Source: Chara braunii (Eukaryota > Streptophyta > Charophyceae > Charales > Characeae). Taken from it: a DNA stretch of 49,565 nt. This document shows, piece by piece, positions 9,368-19,506 of this stretch (positions within the stretch are counted from its first letter, which is position 1; every line of letters starts with the position of its first letter). The translations under genes and the position numbers were made by a program. The stretch is from the NCBI GenBank assembly GCA_003427395.1, contig BFEA01000020.1, forward strand, positions 5,300,241 to 5,349,805, given 5' to 3'. The notes beneath the pieces are model-generated. The model was not told the origin of the DNA. It did no database searches and saw only the letters and a program-made list of their open reading frames with translations.

Positions 9368-11467
9368 CTACTTCACATTGGCACCTGGTTGTCCGGCTAC
9401 AGGCTGGATCCGGTCTGAAGTGCACCGCAATAAGGAAGATTTGCGGCGCCTCGTGGTTGTCTCCTCAACTTTCGGCTGGGGGGTAGACCAACTGGCCCGC
9501 AGGGTGGCGTTCAAGGTTTGTGCAGCGAGCAATATGCTCTTGTTTGAAGACTGCGTTTGGTACGCTGCAGCGGAGCGGGCCGTCAATCCGTCCACCAAGT
9601 AGATGTCCTTTAGGGCAGGATTCTTTGGATCTGACATTTGAGCAATCGGTAGGTAGGAGATGCCAAGCTCCTTTAGTTGATCCTTGCTCAACGGTCGGGC
9701 ATCCAAAAAGGCGTAGAACAATGCAAGTTGCTTACCGTGATTCGAGATCAGGTGTCGAGTTAACTTGATTCCGGGAATCAGCCAACTCCTAAACTTATTA
9801 TGAACCTGTTGGCACGCTGTCATAGTGACAGAGCTCTCCGAGGGGTCCTCTGATGGACTCGAGACCGATAAGAATTTCCTTTTCTGCTGGTCCTCAAAGA
9901 CCAAGGCCAACGGTTCCTGAGCAGAGGGGACACAAAATATAGATACAACGTATTTTGTGACCGTTTCTCCGTTACTCAAGGTAGAGGCAACTGGGACCAT
10001 AGCCAGCGTGAGCGATTGAGTCTTTGAGGTAGAGTCTCTCGCTGTCTCCTGGTATTCCAGGCGTTTTGCATCCGAGCCATCGAAGGAATTTCGCCGGATG
10101 ACCGGTTGGTTCTCCTGGGCCACATCCATTCTAGCCTTCTTAAAAAATTTATGCGTTTTAACTCCAACATACGGATTGTGCCGTTCATCGACCACAGCGA
10201 GGGCTAGAGCATCGGCCCCCTCTCCTTCGACGAGTTCAATTCAATCTTCATTGTCCCTGTTCCTATTTAAGTATGGGCTGCCTTGTAGTTCCAAGTCTTT
10301 TTCGAATTCAACCTGGAAGGAGCCTGGTCCGTCTGCTTGGCGCAACCTTGCAAGTGTGGTGTGTGCCATAGCTTCCTCTTGTGAAATCTGTGAAGAGGGC
10401 TCCTTGGTAACCCCTATCGACTTCCACACTTGTCCCAGATTTGAAAATGTGTCGTACAATTTATTTGTGAAAGTCGATGTATACGAGGNGNNNNGGGGGG
10501 GGGGGGGGGGGGGGGGGGGGAATANCTCCCCNGCCCCCCCTTTTTGANCCCCGACTNCNAGNNGCTTTTCTTGGTTGAGCAGGGGGNGNTGCACGTTTCT
10601 GCCTAGGTCGCCTTCGCAATAGTAGATGATCGACATCCAGATCTTGCTGTTGGGTTGGAGGACGTGAACGCTTCATATTAGTACATTCGTCATCTGAGTG
10701 AAACCACCACCTACAGTGGGAGCACCATGGAGTAGAAGCACAAACCACATCCACCGTGACCGACTCGTCTTCGGACAGGCCGATTGTAAGTGACGGGTGA
10801 TAAGAGAATCTTGCTTGTGATTCCAAGTCAAAACGTACATTTGCGAATGACGGTTCTGCTTTGTCGGGTTGATAATCGTGAATTTTCAGTATTTTCCCCA
10901 TCGTTCTTTCGACTTGGAAACTCAGGTGAAAGATAACACTCACCGGCACATTCAAACAACGAATTCTTTCAGGTCGTTCATTTCATTCGGGGGGAGGTAT
11001 GGTCGAAAGTCCAGTCTATAAAAGCCATCTCCAAACTCAATCCTGTCAAAGCCTACCCTCTTCATCCAATCAGCAAGGGCTTTGGATCCCGTGATATAGG
11101 TTGCCAAAATTTTCCCCTCGTGAATGAAACACCCCTTCTTGTGTGTCTCTGGAATAATACCCGCCGTGATCCAAGCCGATTGGTAAACACAGACCAGCTG
11201 TTTCTTGGTGGGGATGAAAATGACGTCATCGCTATCGTGCACCAGCACCACCGCTCGCTCGTGAAGCCGTTCTTCCTGAATGGCTTTGATTTGCGTGTCT
11301 AGGTGTAGATGGGAGTGGTATGGGCCGATATCCACGTTGCCATGGTGGAGGCCCTCAGGCAGTTTCCCTTCTAGATAACACGCTTCTAGTTGTTGACATA
11401 CTTGCTCATGAAAAGTCGGGTCAATAGAGAGAGAGGGGGGGGGAAGGCCTCCCTCTTCCCCCTCCAT
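9368..11467 (-). pseudogene. LINE ORF1 (nucleic-acid-binding protein with CCHC motif), decayed
   Basis: ORF1 of plant L1-type LINEs encodes an RNA-binding protein that packages the transcript. Three segments add up to it. 11467-10952 holds an N-terminal domain (DWMKRVGFDRIEFGDGFYRL). 10955-10600 continues after a 1-nt shift (NVPVSVIFHLSFQVERTMG) into the zinc knuckle CSHCRWWFHSDDEC (C-x2-C-x4-H-x4-C). After a low-quality G-run, 10450-9368 gives a C-terminal tail ending at TAG 9370-9368. An in-frame TGA at 10243-10241 fits CGA to TGA. The arrangement resembles the DUF4283-plus-zinc-knuckle ORF1 of plant LINEs, by pattern only. It precedes ORF2 directly with a small overlap. Confidence 0.65.
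10489..10588. other. Low-quality G-homopolymer patch
   Basis: Ns and a run of about 24 G interrupt LINE ORF1. This is more likely sequencing or assembly noise than biology, so the frame here should not be trusted. Confidence 0.7.
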
Positions 11468-12208
11468 CCCAGTCGTTGCGTGAGGAGGGTGCCGATATAC
11501 AAGTCGTTAAATAACTATTGCCTGACTCCAACAACGTTGACTAGAGCTTTCAAACTCAAGAACATTTCCACCGTGACACTCCACGTGTATAGTCAGCACT
11601 AAGCCAGAGTTGAACGAAGGAGAACCTAATATCCGAGAGAGTTCCAGATCTTTTTAAGACAGGATGCAAAGAGAGGGTTAGCAACCGAGGCTCCAAATAA
11701 TGGTCCAAGCAATCTAACAAATGCCACCCGGTAAGCACAAGGGTCACGAGAAGTTACCGTAATGTAATCCGTCGTAGCCGAGGGTTGCTTCTTAGGCTTT
11801 ACCCCACCAGGTTAAGCCATACATGGAGGGAGGTCCGAAGTACGCTGAGGGGCCGTCTCCGTACTTGACGCTGTAGAAACAATGGTCGCCTTGGGAAGCA
11901 CGTGACAGTAGGAGCATGCACGTGATGAGAGTACAGGTCGCCCAACCACTTGTTACTCACAAGTGGAAGCATCACCTATGCGGCGATGTGGGCGCCTCCG
12001 CAGTGTAAGGATCAACAATAATACGCGGAGCGGCCGGCAAAATTCCGGGACATGGACGCGAAAGGAAACGGAGCGCTAATTAGGGTTAGCGCTCCGACAC
12101 GCAGAATTAGCGCTAATCTGCTGCTGTTGCCGCCGCACTCCATCCCGTCTCCAATTTCCCACTGAACAATTTTTGCCTCAGGGTCACATCGAAATCCCTT
12201 ACCAAATT
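11468..12208. other. LINE 5' flank; no gene; a short palindrome
   Basis: No coding recognised. A perfect inverted repeat GAGCGCTAA / TTAGCGCTC lies at 12071-12079 and 12086-12094 with a 6-nt loop, next to a second AATTAGCGCTAAT palindrome. CCTCAGGGTCACATCGAAAT near 12177 recurs in variant form near 39065 and 39335, so it is part of a dispersed repeat. Confidence 0.45.
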
Positions 12209-12352
12209 TTATATATCGTCAAACAGAGAGCTGGTCGGTAAACCATAGGCAGAGAGGGAGGGAGGGAGAAGAGGACACCAACAACAAACGAGGGGCTGTG
12301 ACAAAATGTTTCGTCGGAGTTTCACCGACCGCCTCATCAGGAGGCTGTATAT
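12209..12352 (-). other. Hammerhead-like repeat, divergent copy
   Basis: Same family as the 16.2 kb cluster. On the minus strand CTGATGA (12340-12334) is followed by a GTCGG/CCGAC stem with extra bases at its base, then GAAA (12312-12309), ACA-loop-TGT and a GTC site (12302-12300). The sequence before CTGATGA does not pair with the sequence after GTC, so helix I is missing. Activity is doubtful. Confidence 0.4.
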
Positions 12353-13251
12353 ATATTGGGCGTCGCCGCACAGCACACAAAACGAAAAACGAAACAAGTG
12401 CATCTTCCGTCAGAAAATGGCCAGGTTCATCAGTTTGCTATAAATAGTAACGAGTGTATTTTGCCACCTTTCGTGGGCAGATGCACTCGTTTCGTTTGCC
12501 GTGTGGCGAGGCGCATTGTCACACTGTGAATTGGAGCGCAAAGGCGAAAAACGACAAAACAAAAAAAGGAAAGAAGTAAGGAAGGAAAGCGCCACCTGTG
12601 TTCATCACCTCTTACGTACAAGGCCGGCCACGTGTTTTTTTTTATTTTTATTTTTATTATTATTATATTTTTGGCCCGGCCGGGCAAGTGGTCCCTACGC
12701 ACTTTGGTAGCCTAACCGTGCGTTGTATTCAGGGAAGAAGGGGAGGATTGACGGAAGGAAAGGAAGATGGAAGTAACTGAACCGGGCAAGGGGAGAGGGA
12801 GGGGAGGGAGGGGAGGGAAGGGAGNNNNNNNNNNNNNNNNNNNNNNNNNNNNNNNNNNNNNNNNNNNNNNNNNNNNNNNNNNNNNNNNNNNNNNNNNNNN
12901 NNNNNNNNNNNNNNNNNNNNNNNNNNNNNNNNNNNNNNNNNNNNNNNNNNNNNNNNNNNNNNNNNNNNNNNNNNNNNNNNNNNNNNNNNNNGGGAGGGAG
13001 GGAGGGGAGGAGTGGGAGAAAGCATGCAAAACCCACCTCCACATGCATGGTAGAAATAAAGCGCCGAGCTGGACACCTGTTCAGTCAACTTGAATAAGTT
13101 GCTGTTTGTTGATTTTCTAAAAAAAATAAAGAAAAATTCCTCAAATAATTTGTCTTTTGCTGCTGCTCGTGGTATCCGCCCCCTCCTCTCTTCCTTTCCT
13201 CCTCCCCCTCCACCTTCCTCTTCCTCTACTCCTCCCCCTCCTCTTCCACTC

Positions 13252-13293
<42 letters not shown>

Positions 13294-13436
13294 GAATAAA
13301 ATAAAAGCTTCAGTTCATAATGAAGCTTTTTTTTTTGTGTGTGTTTGTGTTGTGTTTGGGGGGGGGGGGAAGGGGCGCATCAGTGGGGTAGGCTTCCATC
13401 CTGAGGACTTTTTTTACTTTTTTTTTATTTTTACGT
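12353..13436. repeat. Low-complexity region with a 167-bp gap
   Basis: AT-rich and GGGA-rich tracts, an N gap at 12825-12991 inside a (GGGA)n array, pyrimidine-rich sequence, and a (CTA)n microsatellite at about 13250-13292. GGCCCGGCCG(G/T)GCAAGTGGTC at about 12673 recurs near 39643. No gene is supported; open frames here follow the simple repeats. Confidence 0.6.
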
Positions 13437-13605
13437 GGGAGTCACAAAAATGAGTTATAAATTATAATTGCACTGTGGGCCAAGATACAGTTTCGAATTG
13501 CAGTTCAGGCAATGTATACAACCCAGCTTTTTGGGCAGGTAGGGTGCCCCAAGTGCAATTGCAAATGCCTCATAGTGCAATTATAACTCGTTTTTGTCAC
13601 TCTAC
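13437..13605. mobile_element. MITE-like element, family B
   Basis: Terminal inverted repeats of about 30 bp: GTCACAAAAATGAGTTATAA at 13441 and its imperfect complement ending at 13600 (ATAACTCGTTTTTGTCAC), with further AATTGCA inverted repeats inside. There is no ORF. At ~165 bp this fits a MITE; no clear target duplication is seen. Confidence 0.45.
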
Positions 13606-13721
13606 TGAAGTTACCCCTATTTTTTTTTTTTTTTTTTAATAACATTGACGACCGGCACCTCCCGCGTTTGATGAGCAAGAAGCAGAAACGAGTCTCAGTG
13701 AGGGCATACTCATACTATCGT

Positions 13722-13818
13722 CTTTCCCCGAACACAACGCACCCTCCCTTTGGCTGCACCAGACCGGAAAGATGTCTTGTATACATTCCTTATCAGGGTG
13801 CGTTGTGTTCGGGGAAAG
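13722..13818. mobile_element. MITE-like hairpin, family A copy 1
   Basis: 24-bp perfect terminal inverted repeats (13722-13745 and 13795-13818) with core CCCCGAACACAACGCACC. The ~50-nt loop contains GTATACAT and is similar in sequence to copy 2 at 24.6 kb, so this is a repeat family rather than a chance palindrome. Confidence 0.6.
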
Positions 13819-14133
13819 AGGATAGGACCTTTGGCTCAGAGCTTTGGACAGAATTGACGTCAGATGCATCCAGGCGTGGGTGTAATTGCAGTCAGATACA
13901 TATAGCAAAGTGCCTGTTTGAGTATGGCCTGACACACCTCATCTGGAGACCATGAAGGCCGTGTACATAGCATCCCTTGTTAATTCACAGGGGAGGGGCT
14001 CCACCTCATGAAGCAGGTTGGAGACCTAACTTCCCCTGAATCTGGAACCTTTACCATTGTATTTCTGGCCTTGGGCACGGGGCCCTAATAAAAAGATGAC
14101 AATGTTGTAAAAAAAAAGAAAAAGTAGATATTA

Positions 14134-14340
14134 TCGTCCTAGTTCATTAATAAATAATAAATAAAATGCCATCCCTTGTGAATTAAAGTAGATATGAGTT
14201 CATTAATACATAATAAATAAATCCCATCCCTTGTTAATTGAAGTAGATGTTAGTTCATTAATAAACAGTAAATGAAATGCCATTCCTTGTTAATTAATGG
14301 AGATATTAGTTCATTAATAAATAATAAATAATAAATAAAC
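14134..14340. repeat. AT-rich minisatellite, about four 55-60 bp units
   Basis: Four diverged units share AGTTCATTAATAAATAATAA and CCATCCCTTGTTAATT. They lie directly before the gypsy 5' LTR. Confidence 0.65.
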
Positions 14341-14576
14341 AGAGTCCAATCAATGGAGATAGGGATATTGGCAGCACCCCCCTCCAGTACGGAGTACCAA
14401 GACAGGATTCCGACCAGAATCAGTCAGTCCTCTAATAAACCAAAGAAAAGCGATAAATGCTAAAAAGTAAAAAAAAAAAAACTATAAAATCTGTTTTTTT
14501 AAAATAGATTTTCAATAATTGAAATTTAAAAAAAGTGTGAAATGACGATCTTGGGGATATGCTTATAACTTATCAT

Positions 14577-15093
14577 TGTAATGACCCACCATAACACAGA
14601 CTGAGAACACTGCTGATTTCTGGAGTTCTGCCGATGGAATGGATGTCTTGCTGAGATTCGCGCATTCTGCTGGGTTTTCTAAGTTTGTGTGTGTTCGTGC
14701 TTGTGACCTGCGTGCCTGTCTGAGTGCTTGTCGGTATGAGTGTGTGTGTGACCCGCAAGGGTACTTGCTTGTTTGGCAGGCCCATAGGGCCGGTACTTAC
14801 CTGTGGTCGTGGCATTGAGGTTTGCGTCAGGGAAAACACTCAAGTAGCGGAGCCAAGGGCCCGTGGTGCTTAGAGCAGCGGAAAAACACTCGAAGTAGTA
14901 GGTAGGCCGGTACCACACCCGTAGCAGGTAGGCTAGGTCTAGGCCGGTACCAGTCCATCCCGTCTGAGTCTAGAGCCTGTACGGGCAATATCAGAGTCTG
15001 CAATAATGTTTCCCTCCGAAAGGGTGGATGTACCGGTTGCTTGGGAGGCCGAGCAGCCTGGAAGTCACCGCCCAAGAGGCAAGTAGGCCGCTG
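14577..15093 (+). repeat. 5' LTR of gypsy element 2, first part
   Basis: Begins TGTAATGACCC and matches the start of the 3' LTR at 23065 onward (about 90% by eye, with a ~65-bp deletion here). The match stops at 15093 and resumes at 18712, so an insertion splits this LTR. TCAT just upstream (14573-14576) also follows the 3' LTR end, a likely short target duplication. Confidence 0.8.
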
Positions 15094-15558
15094 TCGAGCG
15101 CATCGGTCCCACAAAGGGGACCCTCCCTGCCGCGTCACGCAGGATTTGTTGAACTTCGTCGTAGAGCATTGCCGCTCGGGCCGAGTGCGCCAGCCATACC
15201 TCTCGCGAACCCCTACGACAGGATAGGGCCACGTGAGGTACAACTTACCTCCACCTGCGGGAGTTGTCACCATCCCTTAGGTGGGCGTATCCTTGCCGAG
15301 CTACCGAGCCACATGTGAAGGCATTTTGTATGCAATCGCAAAGGTGACCCGACCGAGGGCGTTTCTCATTCGTTGTAGCATAGGGGTTACGTGCGGTTAA
15401 CGCCCGAATCGGACCCGTGCGCGAACCGTCGCCCGAGGTGCTGATCTCTCGAATGAGATCCCTCGCCGGTCGACTAGGACGGTTGAATCCAACCACGCGA
15501 TACTTCTTACAAAAATCGAACTCCATACGTAGATCGCGCGTAATCCCTTTTTCCACGC
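15094..15558 (-). repeat. Left arm of a long inverted duplication, with a small conserved ORF
   Basis: Inverted copy of 17409-17872, about 85% identical by eye over ~465 bp. The end starts GTCGAGCGCATCGGTCCCAC. On the minus strand it encodes about 92 residues (EFDFCKKYRVVGFNRPSRP ... GYAHLRDGDNSRRW) also encoded by the right arm. The reading ends at GAG|GTAAGT, a good splice-donor match, and a second open segment nearer the end reads YDEVQQILRDAAGRVP. The protein is not recognised. It may be a captured gene fragment or part of an unfamiliar element. Confidence 0.55.
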
Positions 15559-16140
15559 TAGACCCGTAACTTTTACTAATTGTGATCAGACGAGTATCGC
15601 ACGCGAGACTATGAATAAATATCGCGGCAACACAGGTATTAATCATATCGACTAGCAATGCATGAATACGCAAGCGGTCGCAGTGACGGTGTACTATGTA
15701 GTACCCGTAATCATGTGGTCTTCAGTGATCACGAGGGTTATTTTCGACACTCAGGTGTCGGCTGACATGCTTCTTGAGGGGTTAACCTCTCGATGCTAGA
15801 CAACCGCTAAAGCGGTTGAGAACCACACCCTCTTCTGCACCCTGCGGATAGTGGGTGGTACACAGGTTCAAGCTTGTGGTGGCAGTCAACTCTCGCGGTC
15901 TTGGAGACAAGCTCCATCATCCTGGGCCTATAGAGAAATCAAGGGGTTTGACTTTGACGGTTGCCATAGACTCCAACGTCCAACTATAATAATTCTAAGA
16001 AGCAAAAGGAAAAGAGGTGTTTGATGTCTCTCTTGATACATAACTATTTAATCATTACGCAGGGCCCGGATGACCATGTGGACACAAAAACATAAATATA
16101 AAGGGTTACGAGATACGAGACGATCACTCTCATAATCACA
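15559..16140. other. Interior of the insertion, nothing recognised
   Basis: No coding, RNA gene or clear repeat is seen between the left arm and the hammerhead-like cluster. Confidence 0.4.
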
Positions 16141-16558
16141 ATGTAACTTCCTTAAAAAAGGTATAAATATATATATAGCCTCCTGATGAGTCGGTGAAAC
16201 TCCGACGAAACAGTTTGTCACAGCCCCTCGTTTGTTGTCCTCTTCTCCCTCTCTGCCTACGGTTTACCGGACAGTTCTATTTGACGATATATATATATAT
16301 ATATTCTCCCTCTCTGCCTACGGTTTACCGGACAGTTCTATTTGACGATATATATATATATATATATATATATATCATCAAATAGAACTGTCCGGTAAAC
16401 CGTAGGCAGAGAGGGAGAAGAGGACAACAAACGAGGGGCTATGACCATATATATATATATATCGTCAAATAGAACTGCCCGGTAAACCGTAGGCAGAGAG
16501 GGAGAAGAGGACAACAAATGAGAGGCTGTGACAAACTGTTTCGTCGGAGTTTCACTGA

Positions 16559-16609
<51 letters not shown>

Positions 16610-16612
16610 GCG
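16141..16612. repeat. Inverted cluster of hammerhead-like, (TA)n-bounded repeats
   Basis: Four copies or partial copies of one sequence: plus strand at 16178-16290 and ~16303-16350, minus strand at ~16372-16448 and 16462-16555. All share TCTGCCTACGGTTTACCG and abut (TA)n tracts. Copy 1 has CTGATGA (16183-16189), helix II GTCGG/CCGAC (16190-16194, 16202-16206), GAAA (16207-16210), a mini helix III ACA/TGT and a GTC site at 16217-16219. This is a hammerhead core, but helix I partners are missing. Confidence 0.55.
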
Positions 16613-17030
16613 ATCACATCAACCGATCCAACATCAACAAAACAGACACTACACGGGGTCAACTTCAACCACTCTTTGTACTCACGCTCCTTGCTTTAGC
16701 CACACAAACCCAACCTTTATCCAACCTTCCATAGTTAAATATTCAACCCTTTTTAAATGGCCATTTAATGGAAGTCCAGGTAAAACCCCAAAGAAACAAA
16801 TCAACCCACATGGGCTAAGGCCTTAGGTTGAGTATCGAGAATAAATCAGAGTTACGCCGGGAACCGACCTGTTATCAAAGGATAACAGAAGATGGTCCAC
16901 CGTAGGATCAACTGGAAGCTAGTCAAGCTTCAAATTAATCTGAATAAGAGTGACCTGCAACATAGCACAGGCCAGTGCCCAAGTTATGCTTGAGTGATTT
17001 TGCAATAATCTTATCTGTCTCTAACTCACC
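16613..17030. other. Unassigned stretch
   Basis: No gene or RNA recognised; short open frames have no family features. Confidence 0.35.
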
Positions 17031-17408
17031 CCTGACATCATATGAAAATATTAGGAATTTCTGCAGCATCTCCTCTACGCGAGGACAAACTGTCAAACTC
17101 TTAAAGTTCCAAAACATTATAACTCCTCTATGTTTCAGGAAATTTCGACAGCGCTTCCCGTAGGAAAAGTGTCTTTGCAAAATTTATATAAGACTAAATA
17201 TAGAATCTGAAAGTAATCCTGACTTCGCAAAGTCAAATTTTGTCTAACTCTCTGAATTAGCAAAAATTTGGACAGCATCTCCTTTAGAAAGGTAGGCTTC
17301 CCAGACTCGTATTAAGTCATATATAAAGTCAAAAAAGTTGAACTTTGTGAAAGACAAAATTTAATCAACTCCTCGGATTTGTAGAAATTTTGGCAGCGCT
17401 TCCCATAG
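17031..17408. repeat. Four spaced direct repeats of an AATTT...CAGC(A/G)(T/C) motif
   Basis: Diverged copies near 17053 (GAATTTCTGCAGCATCTCC), 17136 (GAAATTTCGACAGCGCTTCC), 17268 (AAATTTGGACAGCATCTCC) and 17386 (GAAATTTTGGCAGCGCTTCC) are spaced 80-130 bp apart. They look like old tandem units. Function unknown. Confidence 0.5.
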
Positions 17409-17872
17409 GCGCGCGGAAAAAGGGACTAGGCGCGATCTACGTATGGAGTTCGATTTTTGTGAGAAGTATCGCATGGTTGGATTCGACCGTCCTAGTGGAC
17501 TGGCGAAGGATCGCGTTCAAGAGATTAGCGCCTTGGGCGATGGTTCGTGTACGGGTCCGATTCGAGCGTTAACCGCGCATACCCCCTATGCTACAACGAA
17601 TGAGAAACGCCCTCGGCCGGGCCACCTCTGCGATTGCATACGAAAAGCCTTCGCATGTGGTTCGGTAGCTCGGCGGGGATACGCCCACCTAAGGGATGGT
17701 GACAGCTCCCGCAGGTGGACGTAAGTTGTACCTCGCGTGACCCTATCGTGTCGTAGGGGTTCGCGAGAGGTATGGTTGCCGCACTCGGCCGAGGCGGCAA
17801 CGCTCTACAACGAAGTCCTGCAAAAATTTGCATAACGCGGCCGGGAGGGTCCCCTTTGTGGGACCGATGCGC
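17409..17872 (+). repeat. Right arm of the long inverted duplication
   Basis: Plus-strand partner of 15094-15558. It encodes a 93-residue ORF from Met at 17443 (EFDFCEKYRMVGFDRPSG ... GYAHLRDGDSSRRW), roughly three quarters identical to the left-arm ORF. The ORF stops at TAA just after a GTAAGT. The distal end repeats GGGACCGATGCGCTC. Amino-acid and nucleotide divergence look similar, so selection on the ORF is not evident. Confidence 0.55.
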
Positions 17873-18378
17873 TCAACACGTGGCGCCGTTGCCGGGGATC
17901 TCGGCTGCCTACCGGGGTCCTCAAGTGAACAAGCCCAGGTTAGAAGCAGGCTGATGATCTAGGCAAAACGACAATTTTCTCGTTAATGGCATTAGATAAG
18001 TGAGAGATGAGTGGGGTGTTGATGATAGTAATGGGATTGCGATGATTGAATGGCGGCGCGTGATCAAGACACTTGCATACCTTGTCACCCTGTAGTGGTA
18101 ACCACAATTATAAATTTTGCAGATCAAGGTACCATAGAGTGACTCTGACGATTCTATGTGCATTAGATGTCTTAGATTGGTTGTTGTTTGTGCTAATGCG
18201 ACTTTGCGTGTTCGGTTACCCAAGTGAGGATCTTTGGTACTTGAATATAGCTACTAAGCTACACAAGCTTATCATGACGGTGTCATGACACATGTGCGTC
18301 AGGGTTGACAGAGAGTAGTGGGAAGAAAATTAGTTATAATAGGGCCGTATGAAGGGTTGATAATATAATTGTTTTGGG
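17873..18378. other. Unassigned stretch inside the insertion
   Basis: No coding or repeat recognised. Confidence 0.35.
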
Positions 18379-18711
18379 ATGTATTTTACAGGGAAGGAAC
18401 AAAGAGAGAGAAAGATGGCAGGTGCAGACGGAGTTCCACAAGTAAATCGGGTCATATCGGCCGACGAACTGGTCAAGGCATTGCAGAAGACTGATGTGGT
18501 GCGGTCCCAACTACCCAAAGTTAAACATCTTCCATTTCCAGGGAGAGAGAGTGTCAGAATGGCTAGAACTGATGGAGCAGATCCTAGTGGAGGCAACAGA
18601 GGCTGAAAAATTCTTGAGAATGCCGAGGTTTGTTTGGTGGGAGATGCGACCAGAAGTGACTAGAGTCGCAACCGACGCAGCCAGGAGGGTCCCTTTGTGG
18701 GACCGATGCGC
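18379..18711 (+). pseudogene. Gag-like fragment ending in the shared terminal repeat
   Basis: Two frames joined by a 1-nt shift near 18540 read like the N-terminal part of a gypsy Gag: DELVKALQKTDVVRSQLPKV, LPFPGERVSEWLELMEQ, then VTRVATDAARRVP. The last 45 bp repeat the outer end of the left arm (GGGACCGATGCGCTCGAC), giving a third copy of that end. The gypsy LTR resumes immediately after. The insertion therefore runs 15094-18711 with inverted ends. The GCT at each junction could be a 3-bp target duplication, which is weak evidence. Confidence 0.45.
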
Positions 18712-19493
18712 TCGACAGGCTATATCAAGAGGCCGAGGGAAGAGCCCGGCCTCATTCATTAGTGTGCAAGTTTGGCGACACGCTGCTGGAGCGCTGGCTG
18801 GAGTAGCGCTGGGTACTACAACACTGCTGGGAGGAAGAAGCCGGGAGGTTCCACCTTGGCTATGGTGGAGCTTACCGGTAGGAGGAGGAGGGAGAAGGGG
18901 ATCAAGGAGGAGAGTGGTGAGGTACCTACCTGGCTATGGTGGACACCATCTTCATCATCTTGTTAGGCGCTGCATCTGGAAGGCCCCAATTGGAGTAGTG
19001 CCGCATCAAGGAAGCTCGGGACAAAGTCGGGCATGGCGGTTGAGTGGGCAGCGACATAGCTACCTGGTGTTGACCTTGGGACAGAAGGGCGGCGACATAG
19101 CTGCTTTGGGTTGTCCTTTGGACAAGAGGGTGGAGCCCTCAGTGCTCCGCCATAGCCTCGGTCCGCATGTAGAGGAAGAGGAAGGGTGGCCATGGCTATG
19201 GTGGACCTCATATTGTGCCTGCAGTAGAAGTGGGATTCGGACATTGATTCTGGTTCAGCCATTCAACATTATTATTGTTATTTCTTGTTTGAATAAGAGG
19301 GGAGGAGATAAGGAGGAGGAGATTGGTTGGCGAAGAAAAAAAGCCTTGTCACTGGCCTATGCTGGAGTACATCATCATCTTCTTCTTCTTCTTCCCCTCT
19401 CTCTCCTCTCAAGTTCATTCATTTCTTTTTGCCATTGGACAACATCGTACTTTCTGATGAATGTATACTTCGAAATTGGCCAGGGTCGTAACA
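18712..19493 (+). repeat. 5' LTR of gypsy element 2, second part
   Basis: Matches 23648-24434 of the 3' LTR and ends CGTAACA at 19493, immediately before the primer-binding site. It contains CT-rich and GGA-rich tracts. Confidence 0.85.
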
Positions 19494-19494
19494 T

Positions 19495-19506
19495 TGGTAT
19501 CAGAGC
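19495..19506 (+). promoter_or_regulatory. Primer-binding site, initiator-Met tRNA type
   Basis: TGGTATCAGAGC, one base after the LTR end, is the classical complement of the 3' end of tRNA-iMet used to prime minus-strand DNA in plant LTR retrotransposons. Confidence 0.9.

Noticed and set aside
12695-13093. Open frames across the 12825-12991 gap
   Set aside because: They consist of Ns and GGGA repeats.
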